A stretch of 64,000 nucleotides of DNA from Marchantia polymorpha subsp. ruderalis. Taxonomy: Eukaryota > Streptophyta > Marchantiopsida > Marchantiales > Marchantiaceae. Of the stretch, positions 36,634 to 48,743 are shown in pieces; positions within the stretch are counted from its first letter, which is position 1, and every line of letters begins with the position of its first letter. The DNA lies in assembly GCA_037833965.1 (NCBI GenBank), contig AP031357.1, positions 1,632,001-1,696,000 on the forward strand, written 5' to 3'. Made by a program: the position numbers and the translations under genes. The notes beneath the pieces were generated by a model, which was given only the letters and a program-made list of their open reading frames with translations, ran no database searches and was not told where the DNA came from.

Positions 36634-38523
36634 ATGTGTCTGCGCGGGGTGAAATTTCGCATCGCGCACTCGAATTTTGTCCCGCAAACGTACAACTTGC
36701 TCCTCCGTTAGGTCCTGCGCGAGGGCTCCGCTTGGACTGCGCTTAGGCGCAATTTCCGGCGCCTGGTCCGCTGCAAGCGCAGCGCCAAAGGCGTCTATCG
36801 CCGAAGGCGACAGAGCCGAAGGCCACTCGCCCGATGTACCTGGCCCCGAAGGCTCTACCGCCGAAGGCGCATCTGCCGGCGGATTACCCGCCGAAGGTGC
36901 GGTCCCCGCACGCTCCCTGCTAAAGACTCGATGGCCCGAAGGCCCTGGCGCCGAAGGCGCAAATCGCGGCGCGTTATACGCCGGAGGGTCTGGCTCCGAA
37001 GGCCCTTGACCCGAAGGCGGATCTTCCGCCGGCTCCTTCCCCTTCTTACGTTGTACCGGGGATGAATCTTGCCTACTCGTAGGCGGCCGCCTGTGCGTAG
37101 GCGAACTTTCTCTGCCTACGCGTAGGTAGAGGTCCACGTCTGCAAGAGGTCGCCTATCCGCTGGAAATCGCCTGTGCGTAGGCGGAACACTCGTCCGCAT
37201 CGCACGTGGTAACTCCGAAAGACCTTGTCCCGCAGACCCCTGGCCCGAAGGCCGCCTCTCGTCCGCCGGAGGTGTAGCGTGGTCCGCCGCTCCCGAGGAC
37301 GTCCGCGCTCTCCCGATCGTCTCCGGTGACGCACTTCCCTTCTCCGTGGCGATCGTCGCTGTGTCCGCGCTGGTGGCCGATAACACAAGCCTGCGCGCCT
37401 TCTGCTTCGGCCGGCTACACACTTCGTGCAGTGGCCGCTGTCGTATGGGAACAGTGGGTTCTCGATGCTGCTCATCCTCTGGTTCCTCTCTCCATCTCCG
37501 CTTCCGCGGCACTCTTGCTACGAGTGTGCTTCTTCCCTCGTCCCGCCGGGTCGGCGGAGTAGAAGCTAGTGAATCCTCTGCATCGGTGTCGACCTCGTTA
37601 ACCCGCACATACTTCCGGGGATGGTCGACGGACAATGGCGGAAAGCGAGCGAGCTCCGCCGCGGTCGAACAGTTCCTCTGCCGATAGAAGTTTATCAAGA
37701 AAGGGGAGAGGTGATTGAGAGTTCCCCCCTTCTCCTCGTAGGCGTGCTGTCGCATCACTCTATGCAGGATGCTCGCCCAGTGAACTGGAGCTCCGGCCAA
37801 GATGAGCTCCACAAAAGAAACTTGCCACAAGGTGATGTACGAGGTGCGATGTGGCTGCAGCAATTGCAGCAGCGCCGCCGCTACAGTTCGGCAGAAGCGA
37901 TCTTTGTAGTCGCGGGTCTTGTACCCGTTCTTGGTAGACCTCTTCCGCTTGAACAATTCCACAAATTGCGCCTCGTCCTGCTTCGTCACCTTGACGCTCT
38001 CAATATCAAAGAGGAGGTACCCGTCGGTGCCGGCACACCTCCCCAATGCCTGCGCCCAATCGTGGACGGTCCACCGATCTACGTGCGGACGCAATCCGCG
38101 CGTAGGTTGTCGCTTCGCGTCCAGCCATTCGCGCACCATGTCTACACATATGTAATTCCACCCCCACAGCAAGAAATCAAGCTTTCTTGCGATCAGCCGC
38201 TCCTCGAAAGCACGCAACCCGTTCTGTGGAAGACGGAGCGGCAGCATCAGCAACATGTTCACTCTTGACATTGTGTTCTTGAACTTTGCTTGCGCAACAA
38301 CTCTCTCTCTACTCTGCTCGAGTTTCTTGCTCCCTCTGCAAATTCTAATCTCCCTCAATTCCAAATCGCGCGCACTCAATTCTCTCTCAGTCACCAAGTA
38401 ATCCTCCGCGCGGCGATGTCTAGAATGTTTAACAGCTAGCAGGTGGACGCGCGCACCTCGCACTAGAAAGTGAAATCGCAAATTCAAGAATGGGGCGTCC
38501 TCCGTTTCCTGGTCGAAGGTCAT
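36634..38523 (-). pseudogene. LTR ORF of element Z, C-terminal part cut off by LTR Y
   Basis: Open from Met at 38523 for 630 codons into the disordered middle region, then run into LTR Y sequence at 36633 (the open frame continues there to 36556 by chance). N-terminal extension, globular domain (LLWGWNY, KTRDYKDRFCR) and Pro/Ser-rich part are present and have no stop. Without coiled coil and tail it is broken in this window. It is about midway in sequence between identity to element B and divergence from F2. Confidence 0.8.
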
Positions 38524-39781
38524 AGTCAGCTCTCGGTCGTGAAGGTCGAATGGCCGTGCCTGCTCCGCGCTATAACGGCCTCCTCTCTCACGCGCAGCTT
38601 CACGCTCCGCCGGCGCCGACTTAACTCACACGCTCGAATTGGCAATTTGAACTCCGCTAGCGTACTACGCCGCGGACATGGGTGCGCAGCGCCGAAGGCG
38701 GATTTCTCGCCTTGCGCGCTACACTCGGTCGTACTAATCTTTGGCCAATCCCGCTCCGCTAAAGGCGATCGTCCGCGCATCGGACAAAAGTCGAACTCCC
38801 TTCTGCGTAGGCGGAATCCCCGGCGGAATTTTTCGCCGGCGCGGAACTTCATCTGCCAGTGCGTAGGCGCTCGCCTACGCGTAGGCGAATTTCGTCCGCA
38901 AATCAAATGTTCGTCCGCGCTGCTGCGCTGGCGCCGAAGGCGTTGACCGCGGTCAACAGACTCCGTCCTATTTGTCCATTTCTCTCCCCTCTCCGTCGGC
39001 GCTCTTGTCACCGTAACCCCGACCGGCCGAAGGCGCACTCATCCGTTCCGCCCGTACAGTCCGTACGGTCCGTACGGATTTTACTACTCCGTACGGTCCT
39101 CGCCCGTCCGCGCTGCTGCGCTGGCGCCGAAGGCGCCGTACAATTTCCAACTCCGAAGGCGCATTTCTAGGGCTGAAGGCGGACTTCCCGCCGACGCCAA
39201 AGCGCCTGTGCGTAGGCGGACTTCGCTCGTCTGCCTGCGCAGAGGTGTTAATCCTCCCCGCCTACGAGTAGGCGATATTCGCGGCGGACATCCCGCCGAC
39301 GTCAAACCCTATTTCGCCTACGCGTAGGCGGACTTCCCTCGTCCGCGCATAGGACAAACTTTCCTTGCCTACTCGTAGGCGAGAAGCTGAGTGTCTTGCG
39401 ACCTTCATAACTCCCGGAATCCTCAAACGTTCGTGGCGTTCTTGGGCTCGTTAGAATCAACGCGTCGAGCTCTTTCCAACAAGACCCTAACCAAGTCAAG
39501 GCGTTTGGGAATTGACCAGGTTCTGAAGGATTCCTCTAGCGCCGAAGGTGGATTTCGTGCCTTGCGCCAAAGGGGTTATTCCTTCAGAGCCCGCATGTAG
39601 GGTGGTGTCTGTCCTCGACGTTGCACCCAACTCCTGGATTCTACGAGTTCTCTCGAAATTCTTTGTGATCTTCCAGTTTCATTCTATTTTGATGCACCGA
39701 GGGCTATTTACACTGTTGCCGCAGTACAGTTTTCCAAAAATGTTTTAATTTCCTCAAAAATATCAAAAGTGGGGTACCACA
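36634..39781 (-). repeat. 3' LTR of element Z, left part missing (cut by LTR Y)
   Basis: It ends GGGGTACCACA at 39781, next to the polypurine tract. At 36634 it is cut inside its LTR ORF by LTR Y; the other part should lie left of the window. The U3 leader (38524-39781) has no gene and many CCTACGCGTAGG, CCTACTCGTAGG and CCTACGAGTAGG words, where element B has CCTGTGCACAGG words. Confidence 0.85.
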
Positions 39782-39797
39782 TGCTTCCCCCCTCAAT
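39782..39797 (-). promoter_or_regulatory. Polypurine tract of element Z
   Basis: The minus strand reads ATTGAGGGGGGAAGCA before the LTR start TGTGGTACC, about 21 bp after the pol stop. Same position and type as in A and B. Confidence 0.85.
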
Positions 39798-39818
39798 TGT
39801 GAGCGCCCACGCGAACAC

Positions 39819-41048
39819 TCATACGTGATATTTCTTCAACCGCCACCCGTTCACTCGGGTGCCTAATAATTCTCCGGTTAAGTCCGCAAGTTGAATGGAT
39901 CCATTCGGGAAGACTTCGACGACCTTGTATGGTCCCATCCATCTTAGGTGCAGTTTGCCTGGAAATTTGGCGTGCCTGCTGTCGTAGAGCAGCGCCAAAT
40001 CGCCCTTCTGAAGGAGTACAGGTTTGATCTTCTTATCGTATCTCTCCTTTCTGCGGAGCTGAATTCTCCTGGTGCGTTCCTCGGCTTCGCGTCTCCTTTC
40101 CTCCAGTACCATGACTTCCTGTAATCTGTAGAGTTTACTCTCCTCCGCACTCACCCTCTGTAGGTCCAACGTTCGTTGGGTGGGTACTTCGAATTCGATC
40201 GGAAGGATCGGATGTTGACCATACACCATAAAGTATGGTGTTTGTTTCGTCGTAATCTTCTCAGCTGTCCGGTACGCCCACAAAGCGGCCGCTAACTTCG
40301 TATCCCAGTCGTAAGCGTGGTTTACCGTGACCTTGAGCAGTATTTTACAAAACAGACCATTGGACTTCTCTGTCAATCCATTCGCCTTGGGATTGTATGG
40401 GGTAGTCTTCCGGTGCTTGATGTGAAAATGCCGTGTCAGGTCTTCGATTATCTGGTTCAAAAAGTGTGTGCCTCGGTCGCCTACTAGCTCTAAAGGACAT
40501 CCGTAGCGCGTGATGATCGATTCGAACAAGAAGGCCGCTACTGTGGCTGCATCATCTCTTCGCGTGGCCTTGGCCTCCACCATTTTGGTGGCGTAGTCCG
40601 TAGCTACCAGAATGTAGCGCCTTCGTGTGTTTTTAATCACTGGTTGTATTGGCCCTACAAAGTCGATGCTCCACTTCTCAAAAGGTGCTAGAGGCATGAT
40701 GGGAGTCAGGGGCCACCGTGTTGTAGGCGTTGGTCTCCCTGTCCTCTGGCAGCTATCGCATTTTCGAATGTAATCGAGAACATCCTTAAACATGGTCGGC
40801 CACCAATACCCTGCATTTACAATCTTCGTGACTGTATTCCGGGTGGCATAGTGACCACCCGCATCTTCGGTGTGCATTGCGCTTACTACTCTTGGGACCT
40901 CTGATTCCTCCAGGCATCTGCACAAACGTTCGTCTGCCATCTTCTTGAACAAAACTCCTTGTTCGAGTTGGTACGGGCCCGCCTTATGTATAAAGACAGT
41001 CCTTTGTTCCAAGTCCATGCCCTCGGGACACTAAAGCGTGAGCAGGTA
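39819..41048 (-). pseudogene. pol 3' part (integrase) of element Z
   Basis: Integrase with finger and DDE core, ending NGWRLKKYHV and TGA at 39819-39821. The first residues before MDLEQRT carry a TAG at 41031-41033 (a glutamine codon in B), so the frame is closed before the insertion at 41049. The catalytic region resembles element B closely. In front of the catalytic aspartate the text VGDRG replaces VSDRG. Confidence 0.88.
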
Positions 41049-42059
41049 TGTAATAACCCACTAAAGGCTAAAACTGCAATATAGTGGTAGAAAGGTCGAA
41101 CCCACAGGGACAGAGGAACACACAGGGTACAAAGTGTCACGTTTAACAGACTATTAAGGAGTTTGAATTCTCAGGCGACTGTCACTCCCAGAAATACTGC
41201 AAGTGTCCACTCGGAGCGCACTCGGAGGTCGCACAGTGCAGCGTAACACACACACACACACACCTGAAATTACAGAAACACAACCCAGAGATCCGTTAGG
41301 ACCTCTACTCAAGATTTCAGGGGGGAAAAGTCTCTCGCGAGCACACTCAGCGAAGCTGTGGGCAGTGGCTTCCAACTCCGGCTTTTACAACACTTCCACT
41401 AGCTTGCTGCTAGTGTAGGAAACCCGATTTGGACTGCCTACTTCGGATCGAAATCACTCATACGCGGTGAACAACACTCTCAACTCACAAAACGCGCAGA
41501 GAACACAGGTCCGCACTGAAGAACTCACTGAGAAACATTCCAGTAATACAACAACAGTCTATTGAAGAGTTTGAATTCTCAGGCACTTGTCATTCCCATA
41601 AATACTACAGGGGTTACCCTCAAGGCACCTGCTGCAGCGTAACCTGAATTTACAACCAAGGCTTACACGAAGTAGCAAAACTTCACTTTGGCATTCAGGG
41701 GAAAAATCCCAAAGGAGTAAAATCAGAAAGAAACACTCGAAGGTGTAGGGACGAAACTGTTCAAGTATCTAACTAGTCACTGGCTCTAAGCATCGGCAGT
41801 CACCCGCAGGTGCAGATCCGAACTACTCAAGTCTCTAACCAATGTACTAGCTCTGAAAATTTGGCCGAAGGCCTTTAGCTACGAAATGCGGAACGCTAAG
41901 TTGCAACTCCTCATGCGTCGTGACAGAACTCAAGGACACAAACACGCAGAGAAAATGGTTTCCTGATCTGCACTTCTGAAATTGGGAAAGAACCCAAGGC
42001 AAGACGCCTTGAACTATTTTATACCTTCTAAGTCCTAACTATCACTACACTGCACTATG

Positions 42060-43711
42060 CTACACGCCTGCACGGAACCACGCTACACTACACTCCACGG
42101 AACCTATGCTACGTTTCCTGCGCGACGGACTGCCGCGCACTAACTCCCTACCTTGCCAGTCTTCCGCTCGACTGCGCAGTCCCAATCGCTGCAACGCCGC
42201 GGACACCTCCACTTCGAGGGCGGACATGGTATCCCGCGCCTTCGACAGAAAAGCTTCGAGCTTCTTCGCTACCTTCCGCCGACTCCTGCTGTCGCCTGTC
42301 AACAACCCGGCTGCGCGAAGTTCAAACTCACGTAGTGTGAGTTTCTCCTGCGGCGCCACTTCCCAGTGGGCGTAGCCCTTGAGACAGTGGGCGACACGCC
42401 TCGCCGTCTCCTCCTTCGTGCGATCTGCCTCTCGCCTGCGATCCTCTTCAATTACCACTAATTGCGATTCGGCCTCAGCACGCTGCGCTCTCAATTCGCC
42501 ACACTCTGACTGTAGCCTGCGGATTAAATCCTCATCCGCCTGTCGTGCGAGCTGACACTGCTCTAACAACCGCGTTTGTCGCACGCGCTCCTCTGACAAA
42601 ATCCGATTCTGAGTCTGCTAAGAAATTAGTGCTTCCGTGACCTTCACTTGCTCCTTGGTGAGCTCTTCCAGTTTCCCATCCCTCACCTTTTCGGAGTACT
42701 TGTAGAATTTCTGATTGAGCTTATATTGACCCCACAAGCATTCATGCTTCTCCTTCAATTCCCTCAACTCCTGGTCCACTCTAGCTAGTAGCTTGCTGGT
42801 GTGGACTTTAGTGCGAGTCCGCCTGCGCACTAATTCGATGTAAGATCCCGGCTGAAGTGGGTCGGCGTATTTATCTATTTTGCGATCCAAGTACCTTAGC
42901 AACGGAATCACCTGCTCAGAGAGCACCGCCGCCGGCGCTCCAACAATTTCCTCCTCCTCCTCCTCGGTATCCCCTGCTCCTGACATTTCTTCGGTGGAGC
43001 CTCCGTCGTCATCATCCGAGTGGAGAATTTCAGTCGCCATTGATTGCGTCGGCGACTGACCCGAGTGGGGCTGCACGTCGTCGACGGGTGCTGCCTGCGA
43101 AGGCACTGCTGCAGCCACGCTGCTCTTTGCCAAAATGTCTAAGGCGGTAGGCGAATGTGCCCGTGCTACATCCCCATCGCCCGCTTGTTGGTCTTCTACC
43201 GTATCCGTTCTGCCGCCGACGTCTGCCGCCGAAGGCGATCGAGCGGAGGATGGCTGCGCGGGGTTTGATTGCGCATCGCGCACCAAAATTTCATCCCGCG
43301 GACAGTCACTCCGCTCCTCCGTCCGTCGCTGCTCCCTCGCTCGGTCCGCGGGGGCTGTGCCTGGCCTGTGCGCAGGCGCAAATGCCGGCGCCTTGTCCGC
43401 CGCGGGCGCAGCGCCGCGGACGTCCATCGCCAAAGGCGACATGGCCGGGGGCCGCTTGCCCGATGTCCCTTGGCCCTGAGGCTCTACCGCCGAAGGCGCA
43501 TCTACCGGCGGATTACCCGCCGATGGTGCGGCCTCCGCACGCTCCCTGCTCGTATCTCCTCGGCTCGAAGGCCCTGGCGCCGAAGGCGCAAATCGCGGCG
43601 CAAATCGCGGCGCGTTGTGCGCCGGAGGGTCTGGCCCCGAAGGCCGGTGTCTCGTAGGCGGATCTTCCGCCGGCTCCTTCCCCTTCCTACGTTGGAACAA
43701 GGGTGATTCCA
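42060..43711 (-). pseudogene. LTR ORF (F1) C-terminal part in the composite LTR
   Basis: About 550 codons covering the end of the disordered part, the acidic stretch, coiled coil and basic tail (AWFRAGV). One in-frame TAG at 42618-42620 (a glutamate codon in B). The N-terminal part is deleted at 43711. Confidence 0.8.
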
Positions 43712-43735
43712 AGGATTGGAACAAGGATTTGATTA
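43692..43735. other. Deletion junction F1/F2 with duplicated 11-mer filler
   Basis: TTGGAACAAGG is present at 43692-43702 and again at 43716-43726, with an inverted TTCCAA/TTGGAA pair between. It lies exactly where the F1 LTR ORF joins F2 LTR sequence beginning TAGGCGACTGTC. Confidence 0.65.
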
Positions 43736-43845
43736 GGCGACTGTCACTCCCAGAAATACTGCAGTGCTCGACTCGGAGGCTCGACTCGGAGGAGGATCTC
43801 GACTCGGAGGATGCTCGGAGGATGCACGGTACAGCGTGATCACTC

Positions 43846-43846
<1 letters not shown>

Positions 43847-43882
<36 letters not shown>
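43847..43882. repeat. (AC)18 microsatellite
   Basis: 36 bp of AC repeats after ATCACTCA. The same place holds 7-11 repeats in the other LTRs (for example 61089-61110). Element B sits in the corresponding tract of the F2 solo LTR. Confidence 0.9.
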
Positions 43883-43884
<2 letters not shown>

Positions 43885-44588
43885 GAAAACTGGCAAAAGC
43901 ACAACTCGGAGGTCGGTCAAGACCTCCGCTTCGGATTTCAGGAGGAAAGTGTCTCAAAAATTCACTCAGAGGTTCTGCAGGTAGTGACTCCCACTCCGGC
44001 TTTTACTGCCCTTCCGCCAGGAACTAGCGTAGGGTACCCGGACTGGACTTCCCACTTCGGAACGAAGCCTCTTCATACGCCGTGGATGTCACCCTCGACT
44101 CTCACACCAAACGCAGGGAGTGCAGACCCGACTGAGAACTTAACTGAGACACGATCCAGTAACACACACACACAACCTGAATTGCAAACCAAGGTTTACA
44201 CGAAGTAATAAAACTTCACATTGGCATTCAGGGGAAACTTCCCGTAGGAGTACAATCAGGATATGTCACTCGAAGGGGTAAGGGAGAACTGTTCAAGTAT
44301 CTAACTCGCAGCCGGCTCTGAGCATCAGAAATCACCCGCAGGTGCAGATCCGCACTACTCAAGTCTCTAACCGGGTGCTAGCTCTGAACATTCAACCGAA
44401 GGCCTTCAACTACAACATACGGTAACTTCGCTATGCTGCAGCTTCTCTACGTGGTGCCAGGACCAAAATGCACAAACACGCCAAGAAAGTGAGTTCCTGA
44501 TCTGCACTTCTGAAACTGGAAGAGTCCCAGGGCAAAACGCCTTGATCTACTTTATACCCTCAAAGGTCCTAACTAGCACTACGCTATC

Positions 44589-47167
44589 CTATCTACTACT
44601 CGCAACATCTGCGCGAAACCAAACTATACTACTGCACTCGGCGGATCCGGTGTTGCGCCTCCTGCGCGCCGGACTGTTCCGCTCGCTGTCTCTACCTTGC
44701 CAGTCTTCCGACCGGCTGCGCAACCCCAGGCGTCGGAGGGCTGCAGTGACTTCCGACTCTAAGTGCGCCATAGTGTCGCGCGCACCCGACAAGAAGGTTT
44801 CTAAGTTCCTCGCCACTCGCCGCCGACTCCGACTGTCACCCTCCGTCAATGCCGCCGCCCGAAGCTCGAACTCCCTGAGTGTGATCCTCTCTTGAGCTGC
44901 CACCTCCCAATGGGCGTATCCTTTTAGGCAGTGAGTCACCCGCGTCGCCAACTCTTCTCGCGCCCTGCAGCTGCCTTCCACCTCTGCTAGCTGCATTTCC
45001 GCTTCCGCACGCTGCGCCCTCAAATCTGAGCACTCGGATTGCAAGTTGCGCAACAACTCCTCATCCTCCTTGCGGGCTCTTTGACTTTCTTCTAAGGCGT
45101 GCGTCTGGCGCGCAAGCTCGGCTGCTAGGATGCGGTTTTGTCTCCGCTCTTCCTGCAATTCCGACTCGATCTTTGCCCGCATTAGCTCGGCATCCGCCTG
45201 ACTTTTCGTCGCCGCATCCTCCCTCTGCTGCTGCAAGGCTTGGTATAGCTTCTGTGTGACCGCCAGGTGTTGTCGGAGGGCGGTGTTCCTATCCACATAT
45301 ACTTGGCACCTAGAGGCCCACCTTGCCACCTTGCTCCTCGTCCTTCGCTTGATAGTCTCCACATAAGACTGCGGTTTTCCAGTACCCGAGTACTTGGATG
45401 TCTTGCGATCCAGATATCGCAGGAGTGGGACTATCTGCTCGCACAACACCCCTGTTGGCGTTTTCTGCACAGAATCCGCTTCCTGCTCTTCCGAGCTCGT
45501 CTCATCCTCAGTCTCGAGGATTTCAGTCGCCACCGAATCCCTTGGCGACTCCCTGGAACTGTGGCGCGCAGCAGCTTCCGCTGCGACTGCTGCTCCACTG
45601 CCTGCTAAAATATCCAGGGCAGTGGGGGATCCCACTGCTTGAGCCCCTGTTCCGGCTCGATCTTCGGTCTCCGAAGGGGTCGACGCCGCAGGGACTTTTG
45701 TCACCTTTGCACCGCCCGCTTCTGCTGCCTGCCCTTCCGGCGCAATCTGCGCGGAAGGTGTCTTCGCTGAAGGTGCGTCCGCCAAAGGCGTCCGCACACT
45801 GGTCGCCGGCCCTGTCCTTCTCGCAGTCGGCGAATCCGGCCGTCTCTCTGTTGACCGACTCGCAGTCGGCCGACCAGCAGTTGTCCGACTGGGAGTCGAA
45901 TACACCCTGCGCGTCTTCACTCCACTTGGCCTGCTTGCTGGTGGCGTTTTCCCAGAAGTGCCTTCCGCCGAAGACGACCTTCTGAGGGTTGTTGGCTCGT
46001 CAGCCAAACTCTCTTCTGCTTCCGGCCTGCTGTCCGGTTCAACGCGCCGTTCAGTTGGCCTTCCTTCCGCTTGTCGACCTTCAGTCGCCCGACTCGTAGT
46101 CGGCCGACTGTCAGTCCGTCCATCTCCTTCCGAAGGCATTGGTGCCTTCTGCGCAGAGGTATTTGTCGACTTCCCTAGAATCTGCGCGATTATCTCCTCC
46201 TGCGTGGGATTCCGCCGGAGCGGAGTACGCCCGGTCTCCTCAGTACTAGTTGGCATTTTGCGTGCCCTCTGTTTTGGTCGACTGTGAGGCTCGTGGGTGG
46301 GCCGACCACGAGTCGGCGCAGCTGGCACTTCCGGCTGCCTGTCCTCAGGTCTCTCATCCCACTTCCGCTTTCGCGGAATGCGCTCACTTCGACGTTCTTC
46401 TGCTGCTCTTGCTGGGGCCGGAGCCGGAGACGGACTGGCAGGTTCCTCGTCCGGATCCGTGTCTACTTCGGCCTCCCGTGAGTATCTACCTGGATAGCTC
46501 TGGGTCAGCAGCGGAAACCGTGTCCGCTCTGAATTTGTCAAACATCCCATCGCCCGATAAAACACAATTAAGTAAGGCGAAAGATGATTGAGGGTTCCTC
46601 CTCTCTCTTCTTGCGCATGTTGGCGCGTCACCTTCCACAGGAGCCGTGCCCAATGCACTGGAGCTCCTGACAACACTAGCTCCACAAATTCTACCTGCCA
46701 ACCATGCATGTAAGCGGTCTTGGTCGGCTGCAATATCTGCAGATATTGCAGATATCTGCAGATTGCAATGCAGTCGCGACATTTCTCTGCAATCGATCTT
46801 TGTAATCCCGTGTCCGGAAACCGTTCTTGGGATGCTTGGCAACTTTGAAGAGCTCATTGTAGGAGATTTCTTCCTCCTGGGACACCTTCACGCTATCGGC
46901 CTCGAAGAGGAGATCCCCTTCCTCGCCGGCACACCTGCCCAACACCTGCGCCCAGTTACAAATGTCCCATCTTTCTAGATGTGGACGGAATCCGCGTGAG
47001 GGCTTGTGTCTCTCCTGCAGATACTCGCGCACCATCTCTGGACATGTCCAGTTCTACCCCCATAGAAGGAAATCGAGCTTCAGCCCCAGCAGCACATCTT
47101 GAAATGCGCGTAGACCGATCTGCGGCACCCTGAGTGGAGACACTCGCAGCTGGGGAACCTTCGACAT
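44589..47167 (-). pseudogene. LTR ORF (F2), broken by a stop and a 23-bp insertion
   Basis: Homologue of the intact gene at 26050-28605 with about 95% of the residues alike. A TGG in LLWGWNW is changed to TAG (near 47054), and a 23-bp insertion at about 46741-46763, built of ATATTGCAG/CTGCAGAT units, shifts the frame after NVATAL. The rest, from QPTK to the C-terminal end, is open (714 codons). Confidence 0.85.
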
Positions 47168-48743
47168 TGCGTTTCCTGCACACACAAACGTTCTCCCTTT
47201 CGCTCGCTCTCTCACATCGCCACTGCGCGTCGGCCGCTCAAGCACTGACTGCTCACTCTCTCTTTGCTCACGCTCAAATTCGCTACTCGCAATTCTCTCC
47301 AAGGTCTGTCAAGATCCTCGCGCAACTCGTCTCCGCACTCTCTCCTCTCACTGCAGGTCTCTCCGCCCTTGCGCGTAATCTTGGAAGCTGGAAATCGCAA
47401 AATCAAGAATGAGAGAATGAGACTAGAGCGCAGTCTTTTCTTCTCCGAATTCAAGAACGTCCAACGTTCTTACTGGTTACAACGTACGCAGCCGGCTATA
47501 CGGCCTAACGGTTCGCCCTTTGCATGCGCGAATTCACGTCTCCGCACTGGGCGCATTCGCATGCGTGAATGTTGAATTCTCCCGCCGCCGCCGCCTTCCG
47601 GACTCGAGTCCGCCGCAGGGTATACGTCGGCTATGTTGTCTTTCCCTAACCCGTCCATCACCGGAGGCGTGTCGCCGCTGGCGCGTTCCTTATCCGTCGG
47701 CGCCTTGCTGGAGGCGCACATCTAGTCGGAGCAAATTAGGCCGGCGCGCATTCGTACCGCTTCTTTTGTCCTTTATGCCTCGTCCATTGCTGACGGCGCA
47801 TATCCGCCAGCGCAATTCATGCCAGCGCAAATCATGCCAGCGCATCCGGCCATCAGCGCCACGTCGGAGGCGTACATCCGACCGGCGCTTTCCTTCCATG
47901 AGCAGTCGCCAAAGGTGCTTCCGACTCTGAGTTGGTTTCCTCCCATGAGCGCGCGATTCCGCCGAAGGCGCATCGCCGAGGGCGTACGGGAGTCCTTTCC
48001 GGCTGTGAACCCTAGCGCGAACGGCGCATGTCAGGCTACGAGTTTTCCGACGCTCATAACTTCTCCGTCCCTGATCCATCTCCGACGCTCTTGGGCTCGT
48101 TAGAACGAGCGTCCCGAGCTCTTTCTAATGCAACTTCAACCAACTGGATCTACCGTGTATTCCGATCGTTATGAAGGTTTTTCCTTTCCGCGCTAGCGGC
48201 GCATCGCCGAATGCGCACTCATGGTCGGACGCCTTCAGAGGTCCGGGCCCTTCTTCTGACGTCTTTAGCAAAACCTCCTCCTGAGGTGTCTGCGCCGGAA
48301 GCGTAGCTTCCTTATACGCTGGAAGCGCGTGAGTAGGGACACCTCAGAAAAGGAGCTTTTGCCGAAGGCGCCGAAGACATTGGCGTTGGTACATCCGACT
48401 ACGTGATTCTTCGTGACCTCGTGACGATCTCATCAATCCACTCTATTTAACGTACCCTTTTCTAACTACAAACACTGCTTCGGTACTAGTTTTCTAAAAT
48501 TGTTTAAATTCTGCAAAAAAAACAAAAAAGTGTGTTACCACAAGAGCTCGCAGGGAGGGTGGTGCCCTTCCTTACCGCTGCACCCAACTCCTAGATTCTA
48601 CGAGATTCCTCGAGAATCTCTGCGATCTTCTGAATTCACTCTGTTTTGACGCACCGAAGGCTATTTACATTGCTGCCAGGGTACAGTTTTCCAAAAATGT
48701 TTTAATTTCCTCAAAATTACCAAAAGTGAGGTACCACAAGGTA

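Larger units (their letters stand above)
43735..48542 (-). repeat. F2 LTR inside the composite insertion, first 125 bp lost
   Basis: Matches the F2 solo LTR (8512-29967) from its CTCGACTCGGA repeats to the end GTGTGTTACCACA at 48542. It contains the longest (AC)n tract in the window. The TATA box is intact here (44551-44556). The U3 leader (47168-48542) has no supported gene. Confidence 0.85.
41049..48738 (-). repeat. Composite LTR insertion in pol of Z (TSD AGGTA): F1 LTR containing an F2 LTR
   Basis: Starts TGTAATAACCC at 41049 and ends GAGGTACCACA at 48738, flanked by AGGTA at 41044-41048 and 48739-48743. 41049 to about 43711 and 48543-48738 are the two ends of an F1 LTR. Between them lies an F2 LTR (about 43735-48542) lacking its first 125 bp. 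A deletion removed the F1/F2 border together with the first half of the F1 LTR ORF and its leader. A TATA box is at 42017-42023. Confidence 0.85.
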
